A stretch of 17,476 nt of DNA from Roseburia_D sp964388945 (GCA_964388945.1 CAYMCM010000053.1:1-17476); one strand, 5' to 3'. Shown: positions 8,760 through 17,235, counted from the stretch's first letter. The notes: generated by a model not told the origin, from the sequence alone. Numbers and translations are program-made.

Positions 8760-9773
8760 TTATATAATTAATTGTTTTACTGACTGTCTTTCTACTATTC
8801 CAACATCAATTTTATCATCAACAACAATCTTTTCCTTATTCTGAATCATATGAAACAGGTACTCTCCTGCCCGTTTTACTTTTTCTTCAAGGTTCTGCGA
8901 AATCGTTGTTAATTTAGGATTCATATAGATACACATTCGCAAATTATCAAATCCTATGACAGAAACATGTTCCGGCACATTCAGACCTGATATACGAAGT
9001 CCTTCCATAACACCGGCTGCAAGAATATCTGACATTGCGGCAACTGCTGTAAATCCTCTATTTGAAAATGCAATTTGTTGTCCAGCCTCAACTCCATTTT
9101 CGAATATGGTCGGAGACTTAAATACGCAATCCGGTGTAATCTCCACCTGCCGTTCCCTGCAGGCATCACAAAATCCGCGATATCTTTCCATGACAACTTC
9201 CGAACTATTGATAGCAGGACCGGCAATTGCAATATTTCTATGTCCTTTTCCAAGCAAATAACGCGCTGCCATAAATCCGCCTTTATAGTCATCAATTCCA
9301 ACGTTTGCAATATCCAGATCTTTAACATAACTATCCAAATATACAGTCGGCACCTGTATCGTTTCTTCAATCTCTTCGATTTCCTCGATGTTTGCTCCCA
9401 GCAAAATAATCCCATCTACATTCCATGCATCAGAAATCGGAATAATTTCTCGACACTTTTTTACAACTCTGACCATCAGGTAATATCCCTGTTTTCGCAC
9501 ATACTTTTCTAATAATGCCAAAACCTCTGAGTTATATGGGCTCATGGCAAAATCCTCTTCCGTACCCATATTAGATACAACTACACTGATTATTTTACTT
9601 TCTTTTAATGCCAAGCTTCTCGCAGTTGCATTGGGTTTGTAATCATTTTCTTCAATAATTTGCAATACTTTTTTTATAGTATCCTCAGAGACTTTATGGT
9701 AATTGCCATTAATCACATTCGAAACCGTTGCCGTACTAACTCCTGCCTGCGTTGCAATATCTTTCATCTTCAT
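8760..9773 (-). CDS. malR: LacI-family transcriptional regulator of the mal locus
   Basis: This is a LacI/GalR-family DNA-binding protein of 337 residues. The helix-turn-helix occupies residues 3-22 (KDIATQAGVSTATVSNVING), followed by the hinge helix around NATARSLA (48-55). The remainder is a periplasmic-binding-protein-like sugar sensor, with SVIGFDN at 271-277. AAGGAGG sits 8 nt before the ATG at 9773. The gene lies between malQ (36 bp) and the GH13 gene (22 bp), so the regulator is made from the operon it presumably controls. Its likely targets are the three palindromes at 4307-4324, 13012-13025 and 16131-16144. The family is certain. The name malR, repression as the mode of action, and a maltodextrin-type inducer are inferred from context. 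Confidence 0.92.
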   Translation of the reverse strand: MKMKDIATQAGVSTATVSNVINGNYHKVSEDTIKKVLQIIEENDYKPNATARSLALKESKIISVVVSNMGTEEDFAMSPYNSEVLALLEKYVRKQGYYLMVRVVKKCREIIPISDAWNVDGIILLGANIEEIEEIEETIQVPTVYLDSYVKDLDIANVGIDDYKGGFMAARYLLGKGHRNIAIAGPAINSSEVVMERYRGFCDACRERQVEITPDCVFKSPTIFENGVEAGQQIAFSNRGFTAVAAMSDILAAGVMEGLRISGLNVPEHVSVIGFDNLRMCIYMNPKLTTISQNLEEKVKRAGEYLFHMIQNKEKIVVDDKIDVGIVERQSVKQLII

Positions 9774-9809
9774 TCCAGCAGCCTCCTTCTAATCCGTAAA
9801 AAGATCTTT

Positions 9810-11300
9810 TTATATTCTTCCCGCACGAGCAATCATTTTTCGCATACGTTTCACATACTTTGACACGTCATCTATACTTATCATACACCATTCCCAGTTC
9901 GGACTCCCAACCGTACCCGGTGTATTTAATCTTGCTGTATCATCCAGCTCCAGAATATCCATCATCGGAACAATCGCCAGACAGGATGCTGACTGCATCA
10001 CAAAACGAAGCATTTTGTAATTGATACTCTCCCATGGCATTCCGTAACGTGATAGTTTACGGCGTATCTTTTTCTGCTCTTCACTATCCACTCCAAGATA
10101 CCATCCTTTTACCGTCTGATTATCATGTGTTCCCGTATATATCAACTGATGTTCCTTCGGTGCTTCCGGAGACAGTACTGAAAATTCTGCAATATTCATA
10201 CCGATAAAATTATAATGATCACGCAACGTCAATACTTCATCACGCAAATCTCCTAAATCCTCTGCTACAATTTGAATATCCGGGAACTTTTCAAATACGG
10301 TATCGAATAATTCATATCCTGGCGCCTCTACCCATTCTCCATCTATCGCAGTCTCACAAGATGCAGGAATCTTCCAATAGGTGTCAAATGCTCTAAAATG
10401 ATCGATTCTGATAATATCATATAATTCATTACTATACGCCAAACGATTCACCCAGAACACAAACTGATTTTGCTTCATATATTCCCAGTTATAGATAGGA
10501 TTTCCCCATCTCTGACCGGTTGCACTAAAATAATCTGGTGGTACTCCTGCAATGAAGCAAGGCTTACCCTCTGCATCAAGCAGGAAGTTTTCTCTACAGC
10601 TCCATACATCCAACGAATCAATTCCCACATAAAACGGAATATCCCCCATGATACTGATTCCATTTTGATTCGCGTATTTTTTTAAGTCTTTCCACTGTTT
10701 TGAAAACATATACTGTAAAAACATCTGATACTGAATCTCTTCCTTTAAATGTGTTACATCATACTTCTTATCCAATATCCAATCCTGCTGCTCTTTTGGC
10801 CATTCATTCCAACAACGTAATTTATTCTGTTTTTTCAATGCCATAAATACTGCATACGGATATACCCAATCCATTTCCTGAAATTTACGGAATTCACTTG
10901 TATGCGAATCTTTCTCCCAAAATGTCTTGTATGCTTCTTTTAAATAAGGTGCTTTATATGTCTTTGCAGCTTCATAAGAAATTCTTCCCTTTACACCCTG
11001 ATTCTGATATGTATTTTGTCTTTTTGGTAAGTAACCTTGTTCTTCCAGCAGTCCAAGATCAATATATATCTCATCTCCTGCAAAGGAAGAAAATGGTTGA
11101 TATGGCGAATTGCCGTATCCTAACGGATTTAACGGAAGTATCTGCCAAATTTTCATTCCCATTCTCTTCAAACTATCCACAAAACGATATGCTTCTTTTC
11201 CAAAGCTTCCCACTCCATCCTGCGAAGGAAGCGAAGCCACAGGCATTAACACCCCCGCCATTCTTTCTTTTCCTATTTTTCTCTTTTTTGCCATACTCAT
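9810..11300 (-). CDS. malQ: 4-alpha-glucanotransferase (amylomaltase, GH77)
   Basis: MalQ transfers alpha-1,4-glucan segments between maltodextrins, releasing glucose and building longer chains for further breakdown. The 496-residue length is normal for the bacterial short form. The N-terminal SLPSQDGVGSFG and WQILPLNPLGYGNSPY are family hallmarks. The active-site loop GVPPDYFSATGQRWGNPIY lies at 252-270. The catalytic residues are present: nucleophile Asp300 in RIDHFRAF, acid/base Glu347 in IVAEDLG, and Asp393 in GTHDNQ. AGGAG lies 10 nt before the ATG. The gene follows the amylase by 59 bp without a recognisable terminator or good promoter between them, so both are probably on one transcript. 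Confidence 0.96.
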   Translation of the reverse strand: MSMAKKRKIGKERMAGVLMPVASLPSQDGVGSFGKEAYRFVDSLKRMGMKIWQILPLNPLGYGNSPYQPFSSFAGDEIYIDLGLLEEQGYLPKRQNTYQNQGVKGRISYEAAKTYKAPYLKEAYKTFWEKDSHTSEFRKFQEMDWVYPYAVFMALKKQNKLRCWNEWPKEQQDWILDKKYDVTHLKEEIQYQMFLQYMFSKQWKDLKKYANQNGISIMGDIPFYVGIDSLDVWSCRENFLLDAEGKPCFIAGVPPDYFSATGQRWGNPIYNWEYMKQNQFVFWVNRLAYSNELYDIIRIDHFRAFDTYWKIPASCETAIDGEWVEAPGYELFDTVFEKFPDIQIVAEDLGDLRDEVLTLRDHYNFIGMNIAEFSVLSPEAPKEHQLIYTGTHDNQTVKGWYLGVDSEEQKKIRRKLSRYGMPWESINYKMLRFVMQSASCLAIVPMMDILELDDTARLNTPGTVGSPNWEWCMISIDDVSKYVKRMRKMIARAGRI

Positions 11301-11359
11301 ACAACTACTGCTCCTCTCTTAATTCTTATATCAATCATGCAGTTTCGTCATTCCCTCAA

Positions 11360-12829
11360 TTATTTTGATAGAATCCAAAACTCCCATGGCTGTAACGCAA
11401 CTTCACCGGACAACTTCTCTTCTGTTATCGGATGATCTTCCATATCAAATTCACCGGAACTTACTCCATGAAGTAGAACTGTCTCTGTGCCGTCTACTAT
11501 CTCAGAAACATCTAACGTCTGTTCTCTTTTGGACAAATTCAAAATACACTTCACACAATTTCCATCTTTTTCACGATAAAATGTTAATACATTATCGTTC
11601 TCTATCTCATAATACTGAATATCTCCGCCATAATTGCCACAATACAACGCAGGATTATTACTTCTAATATTTCCCAACTCGCCTAACAACTCTCTGTAAT
11701 CATACTCCGAGCTATTCCAGTTGATGGTATCCTTTTCCATAAACTTAATGGCATGATCCAAGCCTATCTCATCCCCGGTATAGATTAGCGGAACACCCGG
11801 TATAGTATATAAGAAAGAAAACATCGCCGGCATCGCATCTGCACCATATGCATCCATAATTGTTCTTTCATAAGAGTTCTTGTCATGATTATCCATAAAG
11901 TTCATCGTATAGGTTCCATCCGGCAAATCATCTGAGATATATACTTTCAATCTGCTCGCTGGCTTGGCATCCTTGGCAACTTGCACCATACATTCATACA
12001 GTTCCATATTATAGTTAAAATCAAATGCCTTTTCTAAAAGTGACGGCATTAACTGATCCTCTGCTAACATATAAACCTGCTTAATCTTTTCCAACTCAGC
12101 TCTTGCGTCTTCCCAGAAGTCTTGAGGAACACCCGTAGCATAATCGCATCGAAACCCATCCACATCATACTCTTCTACCCAATACTTCATACAATCAATC
12201 ATTTCTTTACGCATTTCCTGATTATCATAATTCAAATCAGCAACATCCGGCCATCCCATACCTTCCGGAGATATAATATTCCCCTGTTCATCCTGCGTAT
12301 ACCATTCCGGATGTTCCGTAATCCATGCGTTATCCCATCCGGTATGGTTCGCTACCCAGTCCAGCATAATTTTAAAGCCCATATCATGTGCTTGTTCTAT
12401 CAATGCCGCAAATTCTTCTTCCGTTCCAAATTCAGGATTTACATTACGATAATCCGCAACAGCATAATAAGAACCAAGTGTTCCTGCTCTCTTTGTTTCA
12501 GAAATCGGATGTATTGGCATAAACCAAAGGGTCGTGATACCCATGTCCTTTAGTTCCTGCAAATGTTCTCCAAATGCTGCGAATGTTCCTTCTTCTGTAT
12601 ACTGTCTGATATTCACTTCATAGACGACTGCATCTTTAGTCCATTCTGCCTGATAACGTGCTCCGGTTTCTTCTGCCTCGGCTCCATTATCCTCTGTAAA
12701 CAGCACCTCAGCTTTACTCATATTATCCGATTCTGCCCCCTCTTTTTTCGACATATCTCCACCTGCGCACGCCGTCATGTTCAATAACATCACAGATATC
12801 ATCATGCTTATTACAATTTTTTTCTTCAT
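11360..12829 (-). CDS. Surface alpha-amylase lipoprotein (GH13)
   Basis: This GH13 alpha-amylase of 489 residues is predicted to be anchored outside the cell as a lipoprotein, where it would cut starch or large maltodextrins ahead of uptake. I chose the ATG at 12829. AGGAGGAGGT lies 7 nt upstream, and the protein then opens with a proper signal peptide ending in the lipobox MTAC (Cys21). An in-frame TTG further upstream would bury that signal. An acidic linker (about 22-58) precedes a compact barrel. Conserved regions are DWVANH (157-162), GFRCD with nucleophile Asp229, MLAED with acid/base Glu257, and FMDNHD with Asp316. No carbohydrate-binding module or cell-wall anchor is visible. It is the first gene of the catabolic operon. 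Confidence 0.93.
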   Translation of the reverse strand: MKKKIVISMMISVMLLNMTACAGGDMSKKEGAESDNMSKAEVLFTEDNGAEAEETGARYQAEWTKDAVVYEVNIRQYTEEGTFAAFGEHLQELKDMGITTLWFMPIHPISETKRAGTLGSYYAVADYRNVNPEFGTEEEFAALIEQAHDMGFKIMLDWVANHTGWDNAWITEHPEWYTQDEQGNIISPEGMGWPDVADLNYDNQEMRKEMIDCMKYWVEEYDVDGFRCDYATGVPQDFWEDARAELEKIKQVYMLAEDQLMPSLLEKAFDFNYNMELYECMVQVAKDAKPASRLKVYISDDLPDGTYTMNFMDNHDKNSYERTIMDAYGADAMPAMFSFLYTIPGVPLIYTGDEIGLDHAIKFMEKDTINWNSSEYDYRELLGELGNIRSNNPALYCGNYGGDIQYYEIENDNVLTFYREKDGNCVKCILNLSKREQTLDVSEIVDGTETVLLHGVSSGEFDMEDHPITEEKLSGEVALQPWEFWILSK

Positions 12830-13011
12830 CTTTTTTACCTCCTCCTTTTTCATTGCATAACTTATATAAAAACGGCTTTTAAAATTTTTCAACCAATCTT
12901 TTAACCAAGGGCGTAAATCTCCTCCATTATTTTCTTACATTATCAGCAATTTATTTTTTGTTTTTACCACATTTTTGTGCATTTCGTCCAACCAATTCAT
13001 AGTTTTTTTCA
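12830..13011 (-). other. Long untranslated leader of the amylase operon
   Basis: From the predicted start near 13065 to the amylase ATG the leader is about 236 nt, compared with about 65 nt for malE. It contains an orphan GGAGGAG at 12919-12925 that is not followed by a convincing gene, only a possible nine-codon TTG reading frame. A weak 4-bp hairpin lies around 12965-12980. I recognise no riboswitch. Regulation inside this leader is possible but unproven. Confidence 0.4.
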
Positions 13012-13025
13012 GTAAACCGTTTAAC
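13012..13025. promoter_or_regulatory. LacI-type operator downstream of the amylase promoter
   Basis: GTAAACCGTTTAAC is an imperfect inverted repeat centred on CG, with 5 of 7 half-site positions matching. It belongs to the same class as the malE site. It sits about 40-54 nt beyond the predicted transcription start, so repression here would be by roadblock rather than by occluding the promoter. Confidence 0.65.
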
Positions 13026-13071
13026 GTGTATTAAAAAAAAATTGATCAAATCTACTATTCAATCTATTCTT

Positions 13072-13100
13072 ATGATAATTTATTCCAATTCTTTTGTCAA
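13072..13100 (-). promoter_or_regulatory. Sigma-A promoter of the amylase-malQ-regulator-GH13-GH31 operon
   Basis: On the minus strand TTGACA (13095-13100) and TATCAT (13072-13077) are separated by exactly 17 bp. The promoter lies between the terminator of the chemoreceptor operon and the amylase gene. I found no comparable promoter or terminator between the five genes that follow, so they probably form one transcript. Confidence 0.75.
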
Positions 13101-13144
13101 TGTTTCTTCGCCATTTTTCAGTCTAAAAATTGCACTTTTTCTTC

Positions 13145-13185
13145 AAAAAAATGCCAAATTCCATTAACCTGAAATCTGGCATTTT
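13145..13185 (-). terminator. Intrinsic terminator of the binding-protein/chemoreceptor operon
   Basis: On the minus strand AAAATGCCAGATTTC pairs with GGAATTTGGCATTTT as a 15-bp stem with two G-U pairs and a 9-nt loop, followed by a T tract. It starts 5 bp after the chemoreceptor stop codon. It separates this operon from the amylase promoter, whose -35 box lies 45 bp further on. Confidence 0.88.
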
Positions 13186-13190
13186 CTTTT

Positions 13191-14787
13191 TTATAATCGT
13201 GTAAAAATCGTTGTCTCCTTCCGCAGTTCTCCTGCAATATTGCTATTTTCATCCATCCGTGTTGAAATATCTTTCATCTGACATACAAGTTCCTCTGTAC
13301 TCGTTGCAGCTCCATTTACACCGCTCACTCCCTCCTTAATAGCAAGCGAAATTGTATTGAGGGAATCTGCAATTTCTGTTACCGCCACAAATTTAACATA
13401 TCCGATTTTTGCGTAAAATCGTTCATCGCATCCTCTATGTAGGTAGCATCATTCTTATATTGCTCTCCAACCTGAACAAAGTTTTGGAATTCCGGCAAAA
13501 TTTCTTGTTCCATATATTCCACAAGCTGCTGCGAATGTTCAGATAAATTATATACTGCTTCTATTACAACTCTGTTAATTTCCTGAATATTATTCGCTGC
13601 TTCACGACTTGAATTTGCCAACTGTCCAATTTCTTCTGCAACAACCGCAAATCCTCGTCCCGCCTCACCTGCACGTGCTGCCTCAATCGATGCATTTAAC
13701 ACCAATAAGTTGGTCTGCGTAGAGATATTCAAAATATCGTCCGTCAACGTATTAACCTGATTTACACTCTTGCTATTCTCAATCGCTTCATTTAAAACCG
13801 AAAAGATCTGCGCCACTTTTTCCTTAATGGTCATCATATTATTATTCGCTGAAATTTCCATCTCTTCTGCATTCTTTTTCATCGTAATTGAGTATTGGTT
13901 AATTTCGCTAGATTTATCTGCTATATCACTTACATCTACACGCACAATTTCCGCATTTGAATTAATCATAGACGCACTATTAGACATTTCCTGCATTGTT
14001 GCTAATATTTCTTCCGTTAATGCTGATAAATCAGTAGCGTTATCATTCGACTTAACAACAATTCTTTTGGTCAAATCCCCCTGACGATTGTCAATATCCA
14101 TTATAATCTGTTTCAATTCCTTTTCAGTAGTTCGAATCGGCTTTATCACCCAACGATTAGTCATAAATAACGCATAAATAATTGCCACGATACTTAAACA
14201 CCAATTCCCACACTAATCAACATACATAAATAGAAAGTATCGTTTAGTCCCTCTTTTTCTATCTCAGTTCCACTCTCGTTGATTTCACTTAAAGCTTCTA
14301 TATTCCCAACCAACGCATTGCTGTATTGAGCTAGTTCTCCATTCGCCAGTCTATATGCTTCCACCTTATTTCCATCCGCACTATGAGCCATTAATCGCTT
14401 TATTACATTTTTTACCCCTTCATAATTAAGCAGCAATTCTTCATAAATTCCTTTTGAAGATTCATCAACATAAACCTCATAATTCTTCAACGACTCATCC
14501 AATAACCCTTCTTGCGACTTCACCGTTTCCACTGCTGATATCATAGTGTTATAATCTGTTGCAATAATATGTGTTAACGCCAGCTTATGAATATTTTCAG
14601 TTTGCTTCTGAATATCACTCAACTCCACTATACTCTCAAGATACTGATCAGCTATTTTCCTCGCAGAAGTATTTACTGATGTTATACCTGTAACTGCGAC
14701 TACTGCCGCTAATGCTGCAACAATTCCTAATATAAAAACCGGAATCATTATCTTCATACGAATACTCATTTTTATATTTTTAAGCAT
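13191..14787 (-). pseudogene. Methyl-accepting chemotaxis protein, broken by two 1-nt deletions
   Basis: This is a transmembrane chemoreceptor that would sense a ligand outside the cell and control CheA. Reading starts at the ATG at 14787: TM1 about 12-32, then an extracellular helical domain (about 33-185). The frame stops at 14194 inside TM2. A second frame carries the rest of TM2, HAMP and most of the signalling domain, with the hairpin tip TNLLVLNASIEAARAGEAGR, and stops at 13379. A third frame (13388-13191) carries the last 65 residues. Adding one base at each break gives exactly 533 codons including the stop, i.e. 532 residues, a normal receptor length. The ribosome site overlaps the stop of the upstream binding-protein gene, so the two genes are translationally linked. 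Assembly error cannot be excluded from one sequence. Confidence 0.87.
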
Positions 14788-14802
14788 AACACCTTTTCCT
14801 CC

Positions 14803-16101
14803 TTATTGTCCATTTACAGCAGTAATATCTGTAACTAATTCATCCATAACAGTCTGTAAATCCTTACCATTTAACCCGCCATTTACTATCTGTGAGCCAA
14901 AATCTCCTGTAGGCACCCAGTACGTTCCACCTACATTTTGTATATCAGAATACTCAGATTGTTCTATAAAGGCTCTTAGCGCTACTGATTTTTGTACCTC
15001 ACCACTTTCAAAAACTGCTTTATTAGCAGGTCCTAATCCTCTTACCTGTAATCGCAGCATCTGATTTTCTTCGTTTGTTAACCAATCTGCCAATTTATGT
15101 GACCAACCAAGATGTTCAGAATATGCATTTACACCATACAGCTTATAACCTGTAAAAGAGCCTAATTGCACCTGCTGTCCTGCACATGTATACGTTGGAA
15201 GCTTAGTTGCTGCAAAGTTTTCACCCCAAATTTCTTTTAACGTCTCTGCATTCCACATACCACTAACGCCTGCAATTACCGTATCATTTTGCGCACCTTC
15301 CAAAAGTTCTTCATTTCCTCCGCACAAAAATCCAGGTGTTTGCGCTAGTGTTATCAAGGCAGACGCTACATCCACCCCCTTAATCGCATTATCTACACTG
15401 TTCCATGTACAGTAATTCGTAACTCCATCATCATTCATACCAAGCGTAAGACCTGTCTTTCCAAAGAAAGAATAAAGATACCACGCAGAAGTAATTTCAT
15501 ATGTCATACTCTTCCCATTTTCCGCAGCAACTTCTAATATTCTATCCAATGTTTTAACATCGTCCTCCGTCAAATAGCTCGAATTATAATATAAAAAGTA
15601 TCCATTATCAGCCGTCATCGGGTATCCATATACCACATCATTAATAGTCGCCGCCTGTACAGCTCCTTCGATATTTGATTCCTTTATCTTGTCTGGATCT
15701 GGTACAGGTGATATTGCTCCAGCCGCAACAAAAGCACGTGGTGCATCTGCAAAAGAAAATACATCTGGTGCATTCTCAATATCAGCTAACATCTTATTCT
15801 GGCTTTCACCTTCCGGAACCGGTTCAAATTCAAACTCAAATGTCGCTTGTCCCTTGTACTCTTCTGCAAAAGTCTGACACATAGATTGTAATAGTTCCAT
15901 ATCTTCCTCAGCACCCCACACTTTCAGGTTCACATTGCCGCTCTCCAACTCATTACTTTTCTGCACCAATCTATCTGTATCTGCACTATCCTGTTCAGTT
16001 ATTTCTGTCGATAATGCTTCCGTCTGATTATTACTTGCACATCCCGCAAGCTACAATACAAACATAGAGAATGCCAACATCGATACAACAATTTTTTTCA
16101 T
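14803..16101 (-). pseudogene. Second maltodextrin-type binding lipoprotein, amber stop in signal peptide
   Basis: This is a family 1 solute-binding protein of 432 codons, paralogous to MalE (shared VNLKVW, CTWNS, GENF and NEENQ, and TEDDVK against TEDEVK). AGGAGG lies 8 nt before the ATG at 16101. The product opens with MKKIVVSMLAFSMFVL, then TAG at codon 17 (16051-16053), then the lipobox LAGC. The remainder is fully open. Restarting at a TTG at 15969 would give 388 residues without export. No permease follows; the next gene, 15 bp away, is a chemoreceptor, so this protein probably served as its ligand-loaded partner rather than in transport. It has its own promoter and operator. Readthrough or amber suppression is possible but unsupported. 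Confidence 0.87.
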
Positions 16102-16130
16102 CCATTTTACCTCCTACTTAAAAGCATCTT

Positions 16131-16144
16131 GTTAACCGCTTTAC
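16131..16144. promoter_or_regulatory. LacI-type operator at the start of the chemosensory operon
   Basis: GTTAACCGCTTTAC is an imperfect inverted repeat centred on CG. Its left half, GTTAACC, is identical to the left half of the malE operator. It lies 3 bp beyond the -10 box and overlaps the predicted transcription start, the same arrangement as at malE. This links the binding-protein/chemoreceptor operon to the mal regulator. Confidence 0.65.
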
Positions 16145-16147
16145 CTA

Positions 16148-16176
16148 AATGTACTTTCCTTTACCTATAATTTCAA
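16148..16176 (-). promoter_or_regulatory. Promoter of the binding-protein/chemoreceptor operon
   Basis: On the minus strand TTGAAA (16171-16176) and TACATT (16148-16153) have a 17-bp spacer. The -10 box matches only four of six consensus bases, so it is weaker than the malE promoter. Transcription would begin near 16141, about 40 nt before the ATG. Confidence 0.55.
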
Positions 16177-16299
16177 GTTTTTTATATTTTTTCTCTTTTT
16201 TCAACAAATATTTTGTCTGATTTTATAACACTTTTCACATTTTTTTCGTCTTTAGTTCTTTCTTTTTCTACTTCACTATGCAGTACGTTATTACATAAA

Positions 16300-17220
16300 T
16301 TATGGCAAAATATTCCCTGCTGCCATATAAATTCGATACCACTCCTGCTTCGTAAGCTGCACATCGCACGCCTGACAAATATCATCAAATCTGGCTTTAT
16401 TTGTAGTTCCTGTCAAAACCTGCATATTAGACGGATGACGCAACAACCATGCAATCGCCATTGCAGTTGCAGACTTCCCATATTTTTCTCCTATTTCTGT
16501 TAATGTATTATTTACTGCCGCAAAATCATCATTTAATAAAAAAGCTCCTTCTATCATGCCGTATTGCAATGGAGACCACGCCTGAATCGTTATATCCTTT
16601 AATTGACAATACTCTAACACACTTCCGTCGTGATCTATTGCTCCACTCGTCAACATATTGACTTCTAATCCATTACGAATCATAGATGAATGTGCCACGC
16701 TTACCTGAAGTTGATTCACAACTAATGGTTGTTTTACACTCTTTTTTAACAATTCTATCTGCATTGGCTTCATATTAGAAACACCAAATTTACGCACTTT
16801 CCCTTTCTTTTCAAGCTCATCAAATGCAACTGCAACTTCTTCCGGTTCCATTAACGCATCCGGTCTGTGCAATAGTAAAACATCTAAATATTCCATTCCC
16901 AAGCGTTTCAGAGAAGCATCTACAGATGCAATAATATGTTCCTTTGAAGAATCATACATTACCCCTGGAACAATTCCGCACTTTGACTGTACCACCATCT
17001 CTTCTCGCTTGATTTTTAGCATCTTCCATGCTTTGCCAAATATCTCTTCACACGCACCCTTTCCATAAATATCTGCATGATCAAAATAATTCACTTCATG
17101 TTCCATCGCATTGTCAATATAATGCGCTGCTGATACAGCATCCAAGCTGTTTAACCTCATACATCCTGCTATAATAGCAGAAACCCTCTCTCCCGTATTT
17201 CCGAAATTTACTTTTCTCAT
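16300..17220 (-). CDS. Aldo/keto reductase, YdhF-like
   Basis: This is an NAD(P)H-dependent aldo/keto reductase of 306 residues, expected to be cytoplasmic. I chose the ATG at 17220 because GGAGG lies 7 nt upstream; the adjacent GTG at 17223 is too close to it. The catalytic tetrad is present: Asp47 and Tyr52 in FDHADIYG, Lys80 in QSKCG, and His118 in LLLHRPD. FDHADIYG is characteristic of the YdhF-type branch, whose physiological substrates are mostly unknown. No sequence link to maltodextrin metabolism is visible. It shares direction with the locus, but a separate promoter and operator start the next operon. I see no convincing terminator in the 16201-16299 gap. Confidence 0.93.
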   Translation of the reverse strand: MRKVNFGNTGERVSAIIAGCMRLNSLDAVSAAHYIDNAMEHEVNYFDHADIYGKGACEEIFGKAWKMLKIKREEMVVQSKCGIVPGVMYDSSKEHIIASVDASLKRLGMEYLDVLLLHRPDALMEPEEVAVAFDELEKKGKVRKFGVSNMKPMQIELLKKSVKQPLVVNQLQVSVAHSSMIRNGLEVNMLTSGAIDHDGSVLEYCQLKDITIQAWSPLQYGMIEGAFLLNDDFAAVNNTLTEIGEKYGKSATAMAIAWLLRHPSNMQVLTGTTNKARFDDICQACDVQLTKQEWYRIYMAAGNILP

Positions 17221-17235
17221 CACATTACCTCCTTA

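Noticed and set aside
9075..9512. Long plus-strand open frame opposite the LacI-type regulator
   Set aside because: It lies wholly inside a well-supported gene on the other strand, has no plausible start signal, and its composition is that of an antisense shadow.
10898..11368. Plus-strand open frame of 156 codons opposite malQ
   Set aside because: It is antisense to intact malQ, rich in residues expected from reading the complementary strand, and lacks a ribosome site.
12830..12892. Extended amylase start at 12892
   Set aside because: This is a TTG without a ribosome site, and it would place about 21 charged residues before the lipoprotein signal peptide.
4400..12985. The word TTTTTGTGCATTT occurs both upstream of malE and in the amylase leader
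   Set aside because: It is a short T-rich match in AT-rich intergenic DNA, at different distances from the two genes, and could easily be chance.
16051..16053. The amber codon as a pyrrolysine site
   Set aside because: Pyrrolysine in a hydrophobic signal peptide would make no functional sense, and no pyl genes are in the window.
16182..16388. Possible small gene on the minus strand overlapping the end of the aldo/keto reductase
   Set aside because: Most of it is out-of-frame reading of the reductase gene followed by A-rich intergenic DNA. It has no ribosome site and no recognisable motif.
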